A program made the position numbers and the translations under genes. This document shows positions 7,863 through 16,881 of a stretch of 64,000 nucleotides of DNA, piece after piece. Under the pieces are notes generated by a model. That model was not told the origin of the DNA. It saw only the letters and a list, made by a program, of their open reading frames with translations, and searched no databases. The stretch lies in NCBI GenBank assembly GCA_036704045.1, contig DATNQM010000034.1, positions 1-64,000 on the forward strand. The letters are read 5' to 3'. The DNA comes from Ancylothrix sp036704045 (GTDB lineage: Bacteria > Cyanobacteriota > Cyanobacteriia > Cyanobacteriales > Oscillatoriaceae). Each line of letters starts with the position of its first letter. The first letter of the stretch is position 1.

Positions 7863-8783
7863 ATGTCGGTGTTAACCCCTGTAGCGAAGAGTGAGATGCA
7901 GCCTTTTCTGGGTGCTGAAATTGAATGGAGCTATTCAGATGCTCGCGTCGTAATTTTGCCTATTCCCTACGAAGCCACTACAACCTACCGACGCGGCTGC
8001 CAAAACGGGCCGGCGGAACTGTTAAACGCTTCTGATCAACTTGAATGCTACGACGAAGAACTTGACCGTGAAATTTGTTACGAAGTTGGTATCTATACTC
8101 ATAATGCCATTGCCGATACCCGCAATAACCAGCCCGTCAGTTCCGAAGAAATGCTCGAAGTTACAGAAAAAACAATTTACCAACTAATCAAAGATGGTAA
8201 ATTTGTCATAGCCTTGGGAGGCGAACACAGCATTACTGCCGGTGTCGTAGAAGCCTATCGCAAAGCTTACGCCAACGAACCCTTTACCGTCATTCAAGTA
8301 GATGCACACGGCGATTTACGCCACGAATATCACGGATCAATTCACAATCATGCCTGTGTGATGCGGCGTGTTGTTGATATGGAATTGCCAACTTTACAAA
8401 TAGGGATTCGAGCAATTTGTAAAGAAGAAGCAGATTTAATTAAAGAGAAAAACTTAGCCGTATTTCGAGCTAGAGAAATTGTCGCGCAACCAGACTGGAT
8501 GGAAAAAGCCCTGGCGAGTATCCAAACAAAAAAAGTCTTTTTCACCATCGATTTAGACGGTTTAGATCCTACCTTAATTCCGGGTGTAGGAACTCCCGAA
8601 CCAGGCGGATTAAACTGGTATTCGCTGACAACATTTATGCGCCGAGTTTTTGAAAGCCATGAAGTGATTGGCTGTGATGTAATGGAATTAGCACCCCTGG
8701 TAGATTCGGTGGTTTCTGAATTTACAGCCGCCAAACTCGTGTACAAAATGATAGGCTATCAAGCAACAGCGCAGGGCTGGTAA
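7863..8783 (+). CDS. speB: agmatinase-family ureohydrolase
   Basis: The 306-aa ureohydrolase has all binuclear manganese ligand motifs: GGEHS near residue 120, DAHGDL near 147 and DLDGLDP near 230. It would hydrolyse agmatine (or a related guanidino compound) to putrescine and urea, in the cytoplasm. I prefer the ATG at 7863 over an in-frame TTG 21 bases upstream, since the homologous region starts shortly after. Some cyanobacterial members of this family act on guanidine or other guanidino compounds, so the substrate is not certain. The next gene is 81 bases downstream on the same strand. Confidence 0.85.
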   Translation: MSVLTPVAKSEMQPFLGAEIEWSYSDARVVILPIPYEATTTYRRGCQNGPAELLNASDQLECYDEELDREICYEVGIYTHNAIADTRNNQPVSSEEMLEVTEKTIYQLIKDGKFVIALGGEHSITAGVVEAYRKAYANEPFTVIQVDAHGDLRHEYHGSIHNHACVMRRVVDMELPTLQIGIRAICKEEADLIKEKNLAVFRAREIVAQPDWMEKALASIQTKKVFFTIDLDGLDPTLIPGVGTPEPGGLNWYSLTTFMRRVFESHEVIGCDVMELAPLVDSVVSEFTAAKLVYKMIGYQATAQGW

Positions 8784-8864
8784 AAAAAATCGTCACGAAA
8801 AAGAAACCTCACCCGCAACCTTTACCCCTTGTGGCACGATTGTAATTCAGACGATTTGTAGAAA

Positions 8865-9419
8865 ATGAGCGGAATCGAAATAATGGCTACTCCCCTTGGC
8901 GTCTATGCTCCTGATTTTGAATTGCCCGGAACTGACGAACAAGTCCATCATTTAGCTCGTTATTTAGAAGAATATCGAGCAGTGGTGGTGGTTTTTATGT
9001 GCAATCATTGTCCGTATGTGCGCTGGTATTTAAACCGGCTCAAACAAATTCAAGCGGATTTTGAAGGCCAAGGGGTAAAATTGATTGGCATTAATGCAAA
9101 TGATGCTGTTCAATATCCCGACGATAGTTTTGAAAAAATGAAAACTTTCGCTGCCGAAAATTCTCTCAATTTTCCTTACATTCGGGATGTAACTCAGGAT
9201 GTGGCGCATTGTTTTGGGGCGCAAAAAACACCAGAAGTATTTTTGCTGGATGCCGGTGGAGTAATTTGTTATCGCGGTCAAATTGATGATAATGCTAGTG
9301 ATGAGCAGGCTGCGATGGTGAGGTATCTGGTAAATGCGATTAGGGAACTATTGGCAGGTGAGCCGGTGAGTGTTCCCCAAACTGAGCCGGTGGGTTGTTC
9401 GGTGAAGTGGCGACAGTAG
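8865..9419 (+). CDS. thioredoxin-like/redoxin-family protein
   Basis: This 184-aa protein has a redoxin (AhpC/TSA-like) fold: GVYAPDFELPGTD, then VVVFMCNHCPYVRWY with an active-site CNHC motif, then KTPEVFLLDAGG with the cis-Pro element and YRGQIDDN. It belongs to the cytosolic thioredoxin-like group common in cyanobacteria and probably acts as a thiol-disulphide or peroxide reductase. An internal ATG at 8883 is an alternative start because the conserved fold begins just after it. No signal peptide is seen. Confidence 0.82.
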   Translation: MSGIEIMATPLGVYAPDFELPGTDEQVHHLARYLEEYRAVVVVFMCNHCPYVRWYLNRLKQIQADFEGQGVKLIGINANDAVQYPDDSFEKMKTFAAENSLNFPYIRDVTQDVAHCFGAQKTPEVFLLDAGGVICYRGQIDDNASDEQAAMVRYLVNAIRELLAGEPVSVPQTEPVGCSVKWRQ

Positions 9420-9429
9420 TCAACTTTTA

Positions 9430-9473
9430 TTGGTCAATTGGTAATTGTCATTCGTCAATTGTCAATTGACCAA
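9430..9473. repeat. 11-bp inverted repeat of GTCAATT-type heptamers
   Basis: Arms TTGGTCAATTG (9430-9440) and CAATTGACCAA (9463-9473) are perfect reverse complements. The spacer contains further GTCATT/GTCAATT units. It lies in the 102-base gap before pyrH and may be a terminator-like stem for the redoxin gene or a short interspersed cyanobacterial repeat. Confidence 0.7.
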
Positions 9474-9521
9474 ATGCTGCTATCGTAGGGTGGAATAATT
9501 GTAAGCGAGAAAAAAGAATTC

Positions 9522-10250
9522 ATGGGGATAGTTTATCAGCGGGTTTTGTTAAAGCTCAGCGGTGAAGCCTTGATGGGTGATCTTGGATATGGCATTGATC
9601 CGGCTGTTGTTCAAGAAATCGCTGAAGAAATCGCCGATGTGGTGGCTACCGGCGTACAGGTGGCAATTGTGGTGGGTGGCGGCAATATTTTTCGCGGTCT
9701 TAAGGCGGCGGCTGGTGGGATGGATCGGGCAACGGGTGATTATATCGGTATGATTGCTACGGTGATGAATGCGATGACGTTGCAAGATGCTCTCGAACGT
9801 AAGTCAGTCCCGACACGAGTACAAACAGCTATAGCTATGCAAGAGGTTGCTGAACCTTATATCCGCCGTAGGGCAATTCGACATTTAGAAAAGGGTAGGG
9901 TGGTGATTTTTGGGGCCGGTTCGGGTAATCCTTTCTTTACTACCGATACTACCGCAGCGCTGAGGGCGGCTGAAATTGATGCCAATGTGATTTTTAAGGC
10001 GACTAAGGTAGACGGGATTTATGATTCGGATCCTGTACTCAATCCTACGGCGCGCCGGTTTCAAACTCTTACCTACGGTCATGTTTTGATGCACGACTTG
10101 CGGGTAATGGATAGTACGGCAATTGCATTGTGTAAAGAAAATAACATTCCTATTATGGTATTTGATCTATCAGTGCGGGGAAATATCCACCGTGCTGTTA
10201 TGGGTGAACCTGTTGGTACAGTTGTCGGAGGTAGTTGTGAAGTTAGCTGA
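9522..10250 (+). CDS. pyrH: UMP kinase (uridylate kinase)
   Basis: This 242-aa amino-acid-kinase-fold enzyme shows RVLLKLSGEAL at the N-terminus, VGGGNIFRG, and GAGSGNPFFTTDTTAALRA, all typical of bacterial PyrH. It phosphorylates UMP to UDP with ATP and is usually hexameric and cytoplasmic. The length is normal. The frr start codon lies inside its last codons, so the two genes are translationally coupled; pyrH-frr adjacency is widely conserved. Confidence 0.96.
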   Translation: MGIVYQRVLLKLSGEALMGDLGYGIDPAVVQEIAEEIADVVATGVQVAIVVGGGNIFRGLKAAAGGMDRATGDYIGMIATVMNAMTLQDALERKSVPTRVQTAIAMQEVAEPYIRRRAIRHLEKGRVVIFGAGSGNPFFTTDTTAALRAAEIDANVIFKATKVDGIYDSDPVLNPTARRFQTLTYGHVLMHDLRVMDSTAIALCKENNIPIMVFDLSVRGNIHRAVMGEPVGTVVGGSCEVS

Positions 10251-10785
10251 TGTTGAAAGTCACATGGAAAAAGCCGTTGAGTCAACTCAACGAGCGTTTA
10301 ATACGATTCGCACCGGCAGGGCAAATTCTTCTTTGCTGGATAAGGTGATGGTGGAGTATTACGGTACTCCTACGGCGTTGAAGTCTCTGGCGAATATTAG
10401 TACGCCTGATGCGACTACAATTGCTATTCAGCCTTATGACCGTTCTTCGCTGTCTTTGATTGAAAAGGCTATTTCTTTGTCGGATGTGGGTTTGACTCCT
10501 AGTAATGATGGCTCAGTGATTCGTTTGAATATTCCGCCTTTGACGAGTGAACGCCGTAAGGAACTTGTCAAGGTGGCTGCGAAGTATTCTGAGGAGGGTA
10601 AGGTGTCTATCCGCAATATCCGCCGCGATGCGGTTGATGCTATCCGTAAACAAGAAAAATCTAGCGAAATCACCGAAGATGAGGCGCGGGATTTGCAAGA
10701 TAAAATTCAGAAAATGACGGATAAGTACATTGGAAAAGTTGAGAAGTTACTAACAGAAAAGGAAAAGGATATCACGACTGTGTAA
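10237..10785 (+). CDS. frr: ribosome recycling factor
   Basis: The 182-aa product begins VKLADVESHMEK and carries the RRF signatures FNTIRTGRANSSLLD, GSVIRLNIPPLTSERRKEL and the Cys-free C-terminus EKEKDITTV. It frees ribosomes from mRNA after termination together with EF-G. I choose the GTG at 10237 because a perfect GGAGG lies 5 bases upstream and the length then equals cyanobacterial RRFs. Starting further upstream would add ~38 unrelated residues. The start overlaps the end of pyrH by 14 bases. Confidence 0.95.
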   Translation: MKLADVESHMEKAVESTQRAFNTIRTGRANSSLLDKVMVEYYGTPTALKSLANISTPDATTIAIQPYDRSSLSLIEKAISLSDVGLTPSNDGSVIRLNIPPLTSERRKELVKVAAKYSEEGKVSIRNIRRDAVDAIRKQEKSSEITEDEARDLQDKIQKMTDKYIGKVEKLLTEKEKDITTV

Positions 10786-10821
10786 TTCAACCCAAAATAG
10801 GATTTACACAGATGGACTGAG

Positions 10822-10887
10822 AAACCGGGTTTATGAGTAGATACTTTGTTAAAAAACGAAGGATTTTTATAAGGAACCCGGTTTTTT
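10822..10887 (+). terminator. probable terminator after pyrH-frr
   Basis: AAACCGGGTT (10822-10831) pairs perfectly with AACCCGGTTT (10875-10884) and is followed by a run of T. The loop is long (43 bases), but the arms and T-run suit a factor-independent terminator 37 bases after frr. Confidence 0.7.
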
Positions 10888-10920
10888 AGTGAGTTATGAA
10901 AAAATCTAGTTTTTAGAAAG

Positions 10921-10950
10921 TCTGTTTCTTTAAGAAACGGCTTTTTTTTG
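10921..10950 (+). terminator. strong hairpin terminator
   Basis: CTGTTTC and GAAACGG form a 7-bp stem (one G-T pair) around TTTAA, followed by C and eight T. It is a compact second terminator in the frr/flavoprotein gap. The rest of the gap to 11199 shows no gene. Confidence 0.8.
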
Positions 10951-11199
10951 TTTAATTTAATTATCTGTTTTCAGTCTGTCATGGGGAATGATCTGCTACT
11001 GAATTTGGATGTAGGGTTTTCTCTGACAAAAAATCAGGCTGTGGCTAAAATGATAAAAATGATTTTACTCTCGCTGTCATAGTAATTGCGAGGCTGAGCT
11101 ATAAATTCTGTAGTAGGACAAGAAAATTCGTTCTTTCGGCGGATGTCTTAGTATAGATTAACACGAGAAATTTAACTCAAAGAGAATGTGAGGAGTAGT

Positions 11200-12324
11200 A
11201 TGTTTGATTGTATTATTGTGGGTGCTGGCCCTGCCGGTGGAACGGCGGCTTATCATTTGGCTAAGCGGGGTCGGAAGGTTTTAGTTTTGGAAAAGGAGGC
11301 GTTACCGCGTTATAAGCCTTGCAGTGGTGCTGTTTCTCCGATGATTGCTCAGTGGTTTGATTTTGATTTTTCGCCGGCAATTTCGCTTAAAACAAATCAA
11401 ATTCGCTGTACTTGGAAAATGGATGATCCGGTGGATGTGACGCTGAATATTTCGGAACCGATCTGGATGGTGAAGCGTGATGTTTTTGATAATTTTTTGA
11501 TTGAAAAGGCAAAAGATCAAGGGGCTGAAGTTCAAGATAAAACTGAAGTTACGGGAATTGAATTTAAAAATGGTTCTTGGCAGGTAAAAACAACGACTGG
11601 AACTTTGGAAGGTCGGTTTTTGATTGCAGCAGATGGCGCTAAGGGCACTCTTTCTAAATTGCTTGGTTTTAAGGAACGTAAGAAGCGGATGGGGGTGGCT
11701 TGGGAAATACCGGGTGCGGTTTCTCCTGAAAATGCGGTGATTAATTTTGAGTTTGGTTTGAGTAAAAATGGCTTTGTTTGGAATTTTCCCAAGGCTGATG
11801 GTTATTCGGTGGGTACTGCAAGTTTTGCCGGTGGGGATCCAAAAGATTTTAATGGCCCTTTGTCTGAGTATGGTGAGGGTTTAAGGTTGAGTGGCGGTAC
11901 GAAATATACCCATCCGCTGTGTTTGTGGGATGGTAATCACAAGCTGCACACTCAAAATGCTGTGCTGGCTGGGGAGGCGGCGGCGGTGGTTGATCCGTTT
12001 ACTGCGGAGGGGGTTCGTCCTTCTATGTTTAGTGCTCTGAAGGCGGCTGATGCTGTAAATGCGGCTTTAGCTGGGGATGATAAGGCTTTGGAAAAGTACA
12101 CTCAAGTGATGCAGGATGAGTGGGGTTCGGATATGGTTTGGGCTCAACGTTTGGGTGGTGTGTTTTTCAAAATTCCGGGTATTGCTTATAAGGTGGGGGT
12201 AAAACGACCGGCTGCTACGCAAACTTTGGGTAAGGTTTTGTGTGGTGATTTGCAGTATGGAGATATTGCGGATCGGGCTATTAAAAAGTTGAGTAAGAGT
12301 TTGATTCCTGGTATGGGTGGTTAG
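11200..12324 (+). CDS. geranylgeranyl-reductase-family FAD oxidoreductase
   Basis: This 374-aa flavoprotein starts MFDCIIVGAGPAGGTAAYHL, an N-terminal FAD dinucleotide-binding motif. It also has the family blocks PRYKPCSGAVSP, FLIAADGAKGTLSKLLG and AVLAGEAAAVVDPFTAEGV (second FAD motif). Family members reduce isoprenoid double bonds (for example geranylgeranyl to phytyl in chlorophyll synthesis, by ChlP). This one is shorter and more divergent than ChlP, so the substrate is open. The ATG at 11200 has AGGAG at 11191-11195; a GTG at 11188 is rejected because the ribosome site would fall inside the gene. Confidence 0.85.
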   Translation: MFDCIIVGAGPAGGTAAYHLAKRGRKVLVLEKEALPRYKPCSGAVSPMIAQWFDFDFSPAISLKTNQIRCTWKMDDPVDVTLNISEPIWMVKRDVFDNFLIEKAKDQGAEVQDKTEVTGIEFKNGSWQVKTTTGTLEGRFLIAADGAKGTLSKLLGFKERKKRMGVAWEIPGAVSPENAVINFEFGLSKNGFVWNFPKADGYSVGTASFAGGDPKDFNGPLSEYGEGLRLSGGTKYTHPLCLWDGNHKLHTQNAVLAGEAAAVVDPFTAEGVRPSMFSALKAADAVNAALAGDDKALEKYTQVMQDEWGSDMVWAQRLGGVFFKIPGIAYKVGVKRPAATQTLGKVLCGDLQYGDIADRAIKKLSKSLIPGMGG

Positions 12325-12344
12325 GGTGTTTTTTTAAATCCTAA

Positions 12345-12416
12345 GATACCCCCCAACCCCTCTTAAAAAAGGGGGGACTAGCTTTGCCCATCGGCTAATT
12401 TTAAAGGTGGGCAAAG
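12345..12416. repeat. C-run/G-run repeat and 9-bp stem between convergent genes
   Basis: A CCCCCCAACCCCTCTT...AAAAAAGGGGGG element, of a kind frequent between cyanobacterial genes, is followed by a perfect 9-bp inverted repeat CTTTGCCCA (12382-12390) and TGGGCAAAG (12408-12416). Lying between convergent genes, it probably acts as a bidirectional terminator. Confidence 0.6.
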
Positions 12417-12417
12417 G

Positions 12418-14058
12418 TTATTGTTGTTGATAGGCGAGATAGACGGCTTCTAGGAATTGTTCGGCGCTTACTTTGTCGGGGATTTTATCAAGGGAAATGA
12501 TGGTTTTAACTTGGGCTGCGAGTTGCCGGCTGAGTTGGGCTTTTGCTTCGGTTTCCATGACGTTGCGGCGTTTTAAGTATTCTTGAATAACGTTTAAATC
12601 ATTGGGCGTGAGGTTGGATAAATGGGCTATTTCGGGTAGTTTTTTGGCGAGGTTTTTTGCCAGTTGGGAAATGGCTAAATTGGGGGAATTTTTGCGGGTT
12701 TCTTCGCTGATTATAAGAGTGCCGGCAATCAAGTCTCCGAGGCGTTTTTTTCGCTTTGTTAAAATCATTGAGAAAACACCTATACCTAATAATTGATCAA
12801 AGGGAAGTAGAAGGGCGCGTAATGCTGCTTGGGAAAAGCTAATACGCCGGCCATCTTCACAAATGACTCGAATATTAGACATTCTTTTTCCGGGGGTTTG
12901 CCCTTGCCACAGGGTTTCAAAAATTGCAAAATAGCCCATATAGAGGAGGAAATTTAGGAGTATATAAATTGCTCTTAACCAGAGGTCGATTTGTTCTTGG
13001 GCGAAGGTTGATTTGAGAAAGTTAGAAATTTCTTGAAACAAAAAGCCAAAGAACGAAAATATAAAAATTGAAAGGAAATATTGTATAAGAATGTCAAGTA
13101 ATAAAGCTTTTATTCGTGTTTCAACCAATGCTAGGGTAAATTGTAATTCTACGCTTTCAGGGGTTTGAATAATAAGGCGACCGGCATTTTGTACGGTTTC
13201 CCAAACTGTGCCAGTTCGTGTGTGGGGTGGATTGTGGCGAAGTTTTAAGCCATATCCTTCTAAGCAAACTTTTTGCTGGTAATAAATTACACTTTTAACA
13301 ATTTGCTCTAAAGGCATGAGGGTGGTACGAAGTACAAAAAATGTAGTAATTAAAATGAAATAGAAAACACCAGAAAGGTCTGCTTGAAAATTATTTGCTA
13401 AAAATGGTAACCGCCAAACGCCAACAATTAAAAACGTAGTTAAATAAATTAAAAAGTAGATAGGGAAGAGGTTAAGAGAGGTATAAGAAATGATTGGCAA
13501 TAATGTTTGACGGCAATTCTTGCTGAGGATAAAGCTTTTTTTAAGGGCTTTTTCTGCGGAATTGATTTTGCTTTCTATAGCTAGGGACGATTGGGAGAGA
13601 AAAACGCGCATCCACCAATAATTCAATTCTCTGAGTAAAAATAAGCCTAGTATAATCGTTATCAGTCGAGCAAATATAAATCCTCCCAGGCTTAGAAAAG
13701 CACTGGCAATTGAAATGGAGATTAAGTGCAAATAATAAAATCCCCAAATCGCCAATAACCACATAAAAATTAGCACTAAGGTATTGAGGAGAATAATTTG
13801 GAATAAGCGCTTTTTAACAAATTGATTGCTGATGGCTAGGGTTTCGGGTTCGTCGATTAATTTTTGGAAAGAGTAGCGCGATATTGTGCTTTTAATTTCG
13901 CTTATTTTTGCCCATCCATAAAGGGGGACAAAAAGCCAGATGAAAGATTGCCAAATAAGGGGGAGATATAATTTGATGTCTTGCCGGTAAAGGCGCATTG
14001 CGATATTAAAAGCCTGGGCGGGGGTGAGAAAATTAACAGGGTTTGTTTTTTTAGCCAT
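12418..14058 (-). CDS. RDD-domain membrane protein, fusion of two duplicated neighbours
   Basis: This 546-aa integral membrane protein is made of two parts. Residues ~1-285 resemble the separate 307-aa membrane protein at 14881-15804 (shared N-terminal layout and the end YYQQKVCLEGYGLKLRH versus YYDLRSRQEGLGLKLRD). Residues ~286-546 resemble the 260-aa RDD protein at 14080-14862 (QTPESVELQFTLA, ETLWQGQTPGKRMSNIRV, KRKKRLGDLIAGTLI). The last 38 residues are identical to those of the 260-aa protein. RDD proteins have been linked to ion or solute transport, but the function here is unknown. It lies 21 bases after the 260-aa gene, in one minus-strand operon. The likely origin is tandem duplication followed by fusion. 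Confidence 0.85.
   Translation of the reverse strand: MAKKTNPVNFLTPAQAFNIAMRLYRQDIKLYLPLIWQSFIWLFVPLYGWAKISEIKSTISRYSFQKLIDEPETLAISNQFVKKRLFQIILLNTLVLIFMWLLAIWGFYYLHLISISIASAFLSLGGFIFARLITIILGLFLLRELNYWWMRVFLSQSSLAIESKINSAEKALKKSFILSKNCRQTLLPIISYTSLNLFPIYFLIYLTTFLIVGVWRLPFLANNFQADLSGVFYFILITTFFVLRTTLMPLEQIVKSVIYYQQKVCLEGYGLKLRHNPPHTRTGTVWETVQNAGRLIIQTPESVELQFTLALVETRIKALLLDILIQYFLSIFIFSFFGFLFQEISNFLKSTFAQEQIDLWLRAIYILLNFLLYMGYFAIFETLWQGQTPGKRMSNIRVICEDGRRISFSQAALRALLLPFDQLLGIGVFSMILTKRKKRLGDLIAGTLIISEETRKNSPNLAISQLAKNLAKKLPEIAHLSNLTPNDLNVIQEYLKRRNVMETEAKAQLSRQLAAQVKTIISLDKIPDKVSAEQFLEAVYLAYQQQ
12420..12531. repeat. 112-bp direct repeat, copy 1
   Basis: This stretch is identical base for base to 14088-14199. 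It encodes the last ~37 residues of the 546-aa RDD fusion protein, including its stop region. Identity ends abruptly at 12532, where the two genes diverge. Confidence 0.95.
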
Positions 14059-14079
14059 TGCCTGTTTTGGTAAGAAAGA

Positions 14080-14862
14080 TTATTTGAATTGTTGTTGATA
14101 GGCGAGATAGACGGCTTCTAGGAATTGTTCGGCGCTTACTTTGTCGGGGATTTTATCAAGGGAAATGATGGTTTTAACTTGGGCTGCGAGTTGCCGGCTT
14201 AATTCGTCTTTGGCTTGGGGTTTCATTTTTTTTCGGCGTTGTAAATATTCTCGAATGATGGCAAAGTCATCGGGTAAAAGGGCGGAAATATTGGCAACTT
14301 CTATTAATTTTGGGGAGAGCTTTTGGGCCGGTTCTGATAAGGTAAAATCTGGGGATTTTGTAGTGGTTTCTTCGCATACTACTACGGTGCCGGCGAGGAA
14401 GTCTCCGAGGCGTTTTTCTCGCGGGGTGAGGATAATTAACAACATTCCGAGAAATAATATATCGTCAACGGGACGCAGGAGAGCTCGCAGGGTGGCTTGG
14501 GGTAAACGTACGCTACGTCCGTCGTCTCGAATAACGCGAATATTGGCAATTCTTTTGCCGGGTGTTTGTCCTTGCCAGAGGGTTTCAAAGAATACGAAAT
14601 AGCCGACGTAAACACCAAAATTAATGAGGATATAGAGTGCTGTTAACCATTGTTGTATTTGATTAGAAGTCAAGTTTTGGCTGAGAATATCAATAAATTG
14701 ATAGGAAAAAATTATCCATATAAAAAGTAAGATTAAAAGGGTAATACTCCAAAGAAAATAGTCGATGAGTAAGGCAAGGAGGCGGCTACCAATACCGGCT
14801 AGAGTAAATTCAAGTTCTACGCTTTCGGGAGTTTGGAGAGTGATTCGGTTAAAAAATCGCAT
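14080..14862 (-). CDS. RDD-family membrane protein
   Basis: This 260-aa protein begins MRFFNRITLQTPESVELEF and has RDD-family features: Arg and Asp in SRLLALLIDYFLW (first membrane segment), a second helix ~65-90, the block ETLWQGQTPGKRIANIRVIRDDGR, and EKRLGDFLAGTVVV. A soluble C-terminal tail of ~80 residues ends YQQQFK. It lies between the 307-aa membrane gene and the 546-aa fusion on the same strand. RDD genes commonly accompany MoxR/DUF58 and SpoIIM-like genes, as here. Confidence 0.88.
   Translation of the reverse strand: MRFFNRITLQTPESVELEFTLAGIGSRLLALLIDYFLWSITLLILLFIWIIFSYQFIDILSQNLTSNQIQQWLTALYILINFGVYVGYFVFFETLWQGQTPGKRIANIRVIRDDGRSVRLPQATLRALLRPVDDILFLGMLLIILTPREKRLGDFLAGTVVVCEETTTKSPDFTLSEPAQKLSPKLIEVANISALLPDDFAIIREYLQRRKKMKPQAKDELSRQLAAQVKTIISLDKIPDKVSAEQFLEAVYLAYQQQFK
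14088..14199. repeat. 112-bp direct repeat, copy 2
   Basis: Exact copy of 12420-12531 at an offset of 1668 bases, encoding the C-terminal tail of the 260-aa RDD protein. Confidence 0.95.
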
Positions 14863-14880
14863 TATTTTGAAGGAAATTTT

Positions 14881-15804
14881 TTAGATATTGTGGTCGCGTA
14901 ATTTTAAACCTAAACCTTCTTGGCGGCTGCGGAGATCGTAATATAAAACAGCTTTTGTTGTTTGCCAAAAGGGTAATACTAAAGCGCTACCAATGCTACT
15001 TAAAATCATAGAAAAACCGTAGGTAATCCAATAAAGGGAGGTTTGAGGGTCAAGACGGCCTACAAAAAAACTTGGGAGGAAACTGGTAATTAAAAGTAGA
15101 GGAAGGGAGACTAAGGAAGCTAATAAAACGATGGCTTGAATTCGCAAAACAGCTTTGTTTGTTAATTCCCAGCTTCGAGATATACTGCGATTGGCGGTCA
15201 TTCCTTCTTCGATAGCAAGGGGCATTTCTGCAACAAACCAGCGAGAAAAAAACCAAGTTAACAAGAAGAGGACTACTAATACTACAATACTTGTCAACAA
15301 AAAAGGAACGATAATAGCAAATTGTTGTCCGAGAACTGCTATTAAAATTCCTGTCATAATACCGGTTACTAATGCCCCTACTATAAAAAAACCGAAATAA
15401 AGTAAAAACAGGTAAATTCCGACCAGAAAAGCGAGGTTAAAAAAAGACCATTGACGGGGCATAATATTGTCTGTTGCCATTTTTACACTTTCTGGCTTAT
15501 CGGCGATTTCTACAAATGCTAAGCGGGCAATTATGGCAGAATAAGAGTAGAATTTCACTAAGCCAAAAATGAGTAATACGAGGCCAATTGGGATGATGAT
15601 AAAAAGGTTGAAACCGGCACCCATTAGTATCATTATCGCAGTTAAAGTAATGATGATTAAAAATGGAATTAAAAACCACAAATTGGCTATAGCAGAGAGT
15701 TTTAAGTAGTCTTTTAGATGGGAACGATACAGCCGAACTCCTGTGCTGACAACATTACCAATGCTGAGGGGTTGGCTGGGAGTTTGAGGGTTCAACCTGG
15801 ACAT
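14881..15804 (-). CDS. multi-pass membrane protein of RDD/MoxR cluster
   Basis: This 307-aa protein has about six hydrophobic segments. These include one around residues 40-85 that is almost wholly Ile/Leu/Val, and others near 120-150, 160-190, 220-245 and 260-290. It starts with a Pro/Ser-rich tail and SIGNVVSTGVRLYRSHLKDYL, a pattern shared with membrane domains annotated near glycerophosphodiester phosphodiesterase or DUF975-like proteins. No catalytic motif is visible. It is the first gene of the minus-strand operon 307-aa, 260-aa RDD, 546-aa fusion. A divergent SpoIIM-like gene starts 93 bases away. Confidence 0.75.
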   Translation of the reverse strand: MSRLNPQTPSQPLSIGNVVSTGVRLYRSHLKDYLKLSAIANLWFLIPFLIIITLTAIMILMGAGFNLFIIIPIGLVLLIFGLVKFYSYSAIIARLAFVEIADKPESVKMATDNIMPRQWSFFNLAFLVGIYLFLLYFGFFIVGALVTGIMTGILIAVLGQQFAIIVPFLLTSIVVLVVLFLLTWFFSRWFVAEMPLAIEEGMTANRSISRSWELTNKAVLRIQAIVLLASLVSLPLLLITSFLPSFFVGRLDPQTSLYWITYGFSMILSSIGSALVLPFWQTTKAVLYYDLRSRQEGLGLKLRDHNI

Positions 15805-15897
15805 AAGTTAATAACCTTTTGTTAAATAAGTTTTTGGCTTTGTGGTTATCTTAAGCTAAGGTTGGCATAATGGTGGGTAAATTGTTAAGAAAAATTT

Positions 15898-16863
15898 ATG
15901 AATATTCAGCGCTGGATTGCACGGCGGGAAGTAAACTGGAAGCGTTTAGAGACTCTTTTGAATCGGGTAGAAAAAAAGGGAATAAAATCTCTACAAGCTT
16001 TTGAAATTAGGGAAATGGCGAGTTTATATCGTTCGGTTTGTGCTGATTTGGCGCGGGCAAGAACGAACCAAGTAGGTGAGACAATTGTGAGAGATTTACA
16101 AAGCCTCACTTCTAGGAGTTATAGTCAAATTTACCAAGGATCACGCCGGCAAGACTGGAAAGCGGTGCGGGAGTTTTATTTGTGGGGATTGCCGGCGGTT
16201 GTAAGGCAAACTTGGGTTTATAGCGCAATTGCAACGGCGATTTTTTTGCTGGGGGCGCTGATTGCTTGGTGGTATGCGTGGAATGATCCAGAGTTTATGT
16301 CGTTAGTTGTACCGGAGTCTATGATATCTCAAGTGAGAGATAGAGGGGAGTTGTGGATGGGGTCAATTCTTGGCACAGAACCTTTGGCTTCTAGTAGTAT
16401 TATGGTTAATAATATTGGGGTATCTTTTCGAGCGGTTGCTGGGGGAATTACGGCGGGAATTTATACAGTTTTTATTTTATTTTTTAATGGGTTGCTGATA
16501 GGGGCGGTGGCAACTTTGGTGGGGCAAAATAATTTAGCTTATCCGTTTTGGGCGTTTGTTTTTCCTCATGGATCTTTGGAGTTGCCGGCTATTTTTTTTG
16601 CTGGGGGTGCGGGTTTATTAATTGCGCGGGGGCTTTTGCTACCGGGTAAGTTTCGTTTGGGTGATTCTTTAAAGTTTTATGGTTCTCAGGCGGTGCAACT
16701 TGTGTTTGGAATTGTACCGATGTTGATTGTTGCCGGTATTATTGAAGGGTTTATTTCTCCTTCTCCTATGGTGCCAAATCCGCTTAAATATTTGCTTGGG
16801 GTGAGTTTATTTGTGGGGTTGGTGAATTATTGTTTACGCCGTCAGGATGAGGAAGTAAAGTAG
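15898..16863 (+). CDS. SpoIIM-family (stage II sporulation protein M-like) membrane protein
   Basis: This 321-aa protein has a soluble N-terminal ~90 residues (MNIQRWIARREVNWKRLE), then several membrane segments from ~105. It carries the SpoIIM-domain signature NNIGVSFRAVAGGITAGIYT followed by FPHGSLELPAIFFAGGAGLLIARG. In spore formers SpoIIM is a membrane component of the engulfment machinery. In non-sporulating bacteria the family occurs beside RDD and MoxR genes with an unknown membrane or stress role. The ATG at 15898 starts the conserved N-terminus. Confidence 0.88.
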   Translation: MNIQRWIARREVNWKRLETLLNRVEKKGIKSLQAFEIREMASLYRSVCADLARARTNQVGETIVRDLQSLTSRSYSQIYQGSRRQDWKAVREFYLWGLPAVVRQTWVYSAIATAIFLLGALIAWWYAWNDPEFMSLVVPESMISQVRDRGELWMGSILGTEPLASSSIMVNNIGVSFRAVAGGITAGIYTVFILFFNGLLIGAVATLVGQNNLAYPFWAFVFPHGSLELPAIFFAGGAGLLIARGLLLPGKFRLGDSLKFYGSQAVQLVFGIVPMLIVAGIIEGFISPSPMVPNPLKYLLGVSLFVGLVNYCLRRQDEEVK

Positions 16864-16881
16864 GCTTTTATAATCAAATTA

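Noticed and set aside
10123..10236. upstream extension of frr
   Set aside because: It overlaps pyrH in another frame and the extra residues do not match RRF; the GTG at 10237 has a perfect ribosome site.
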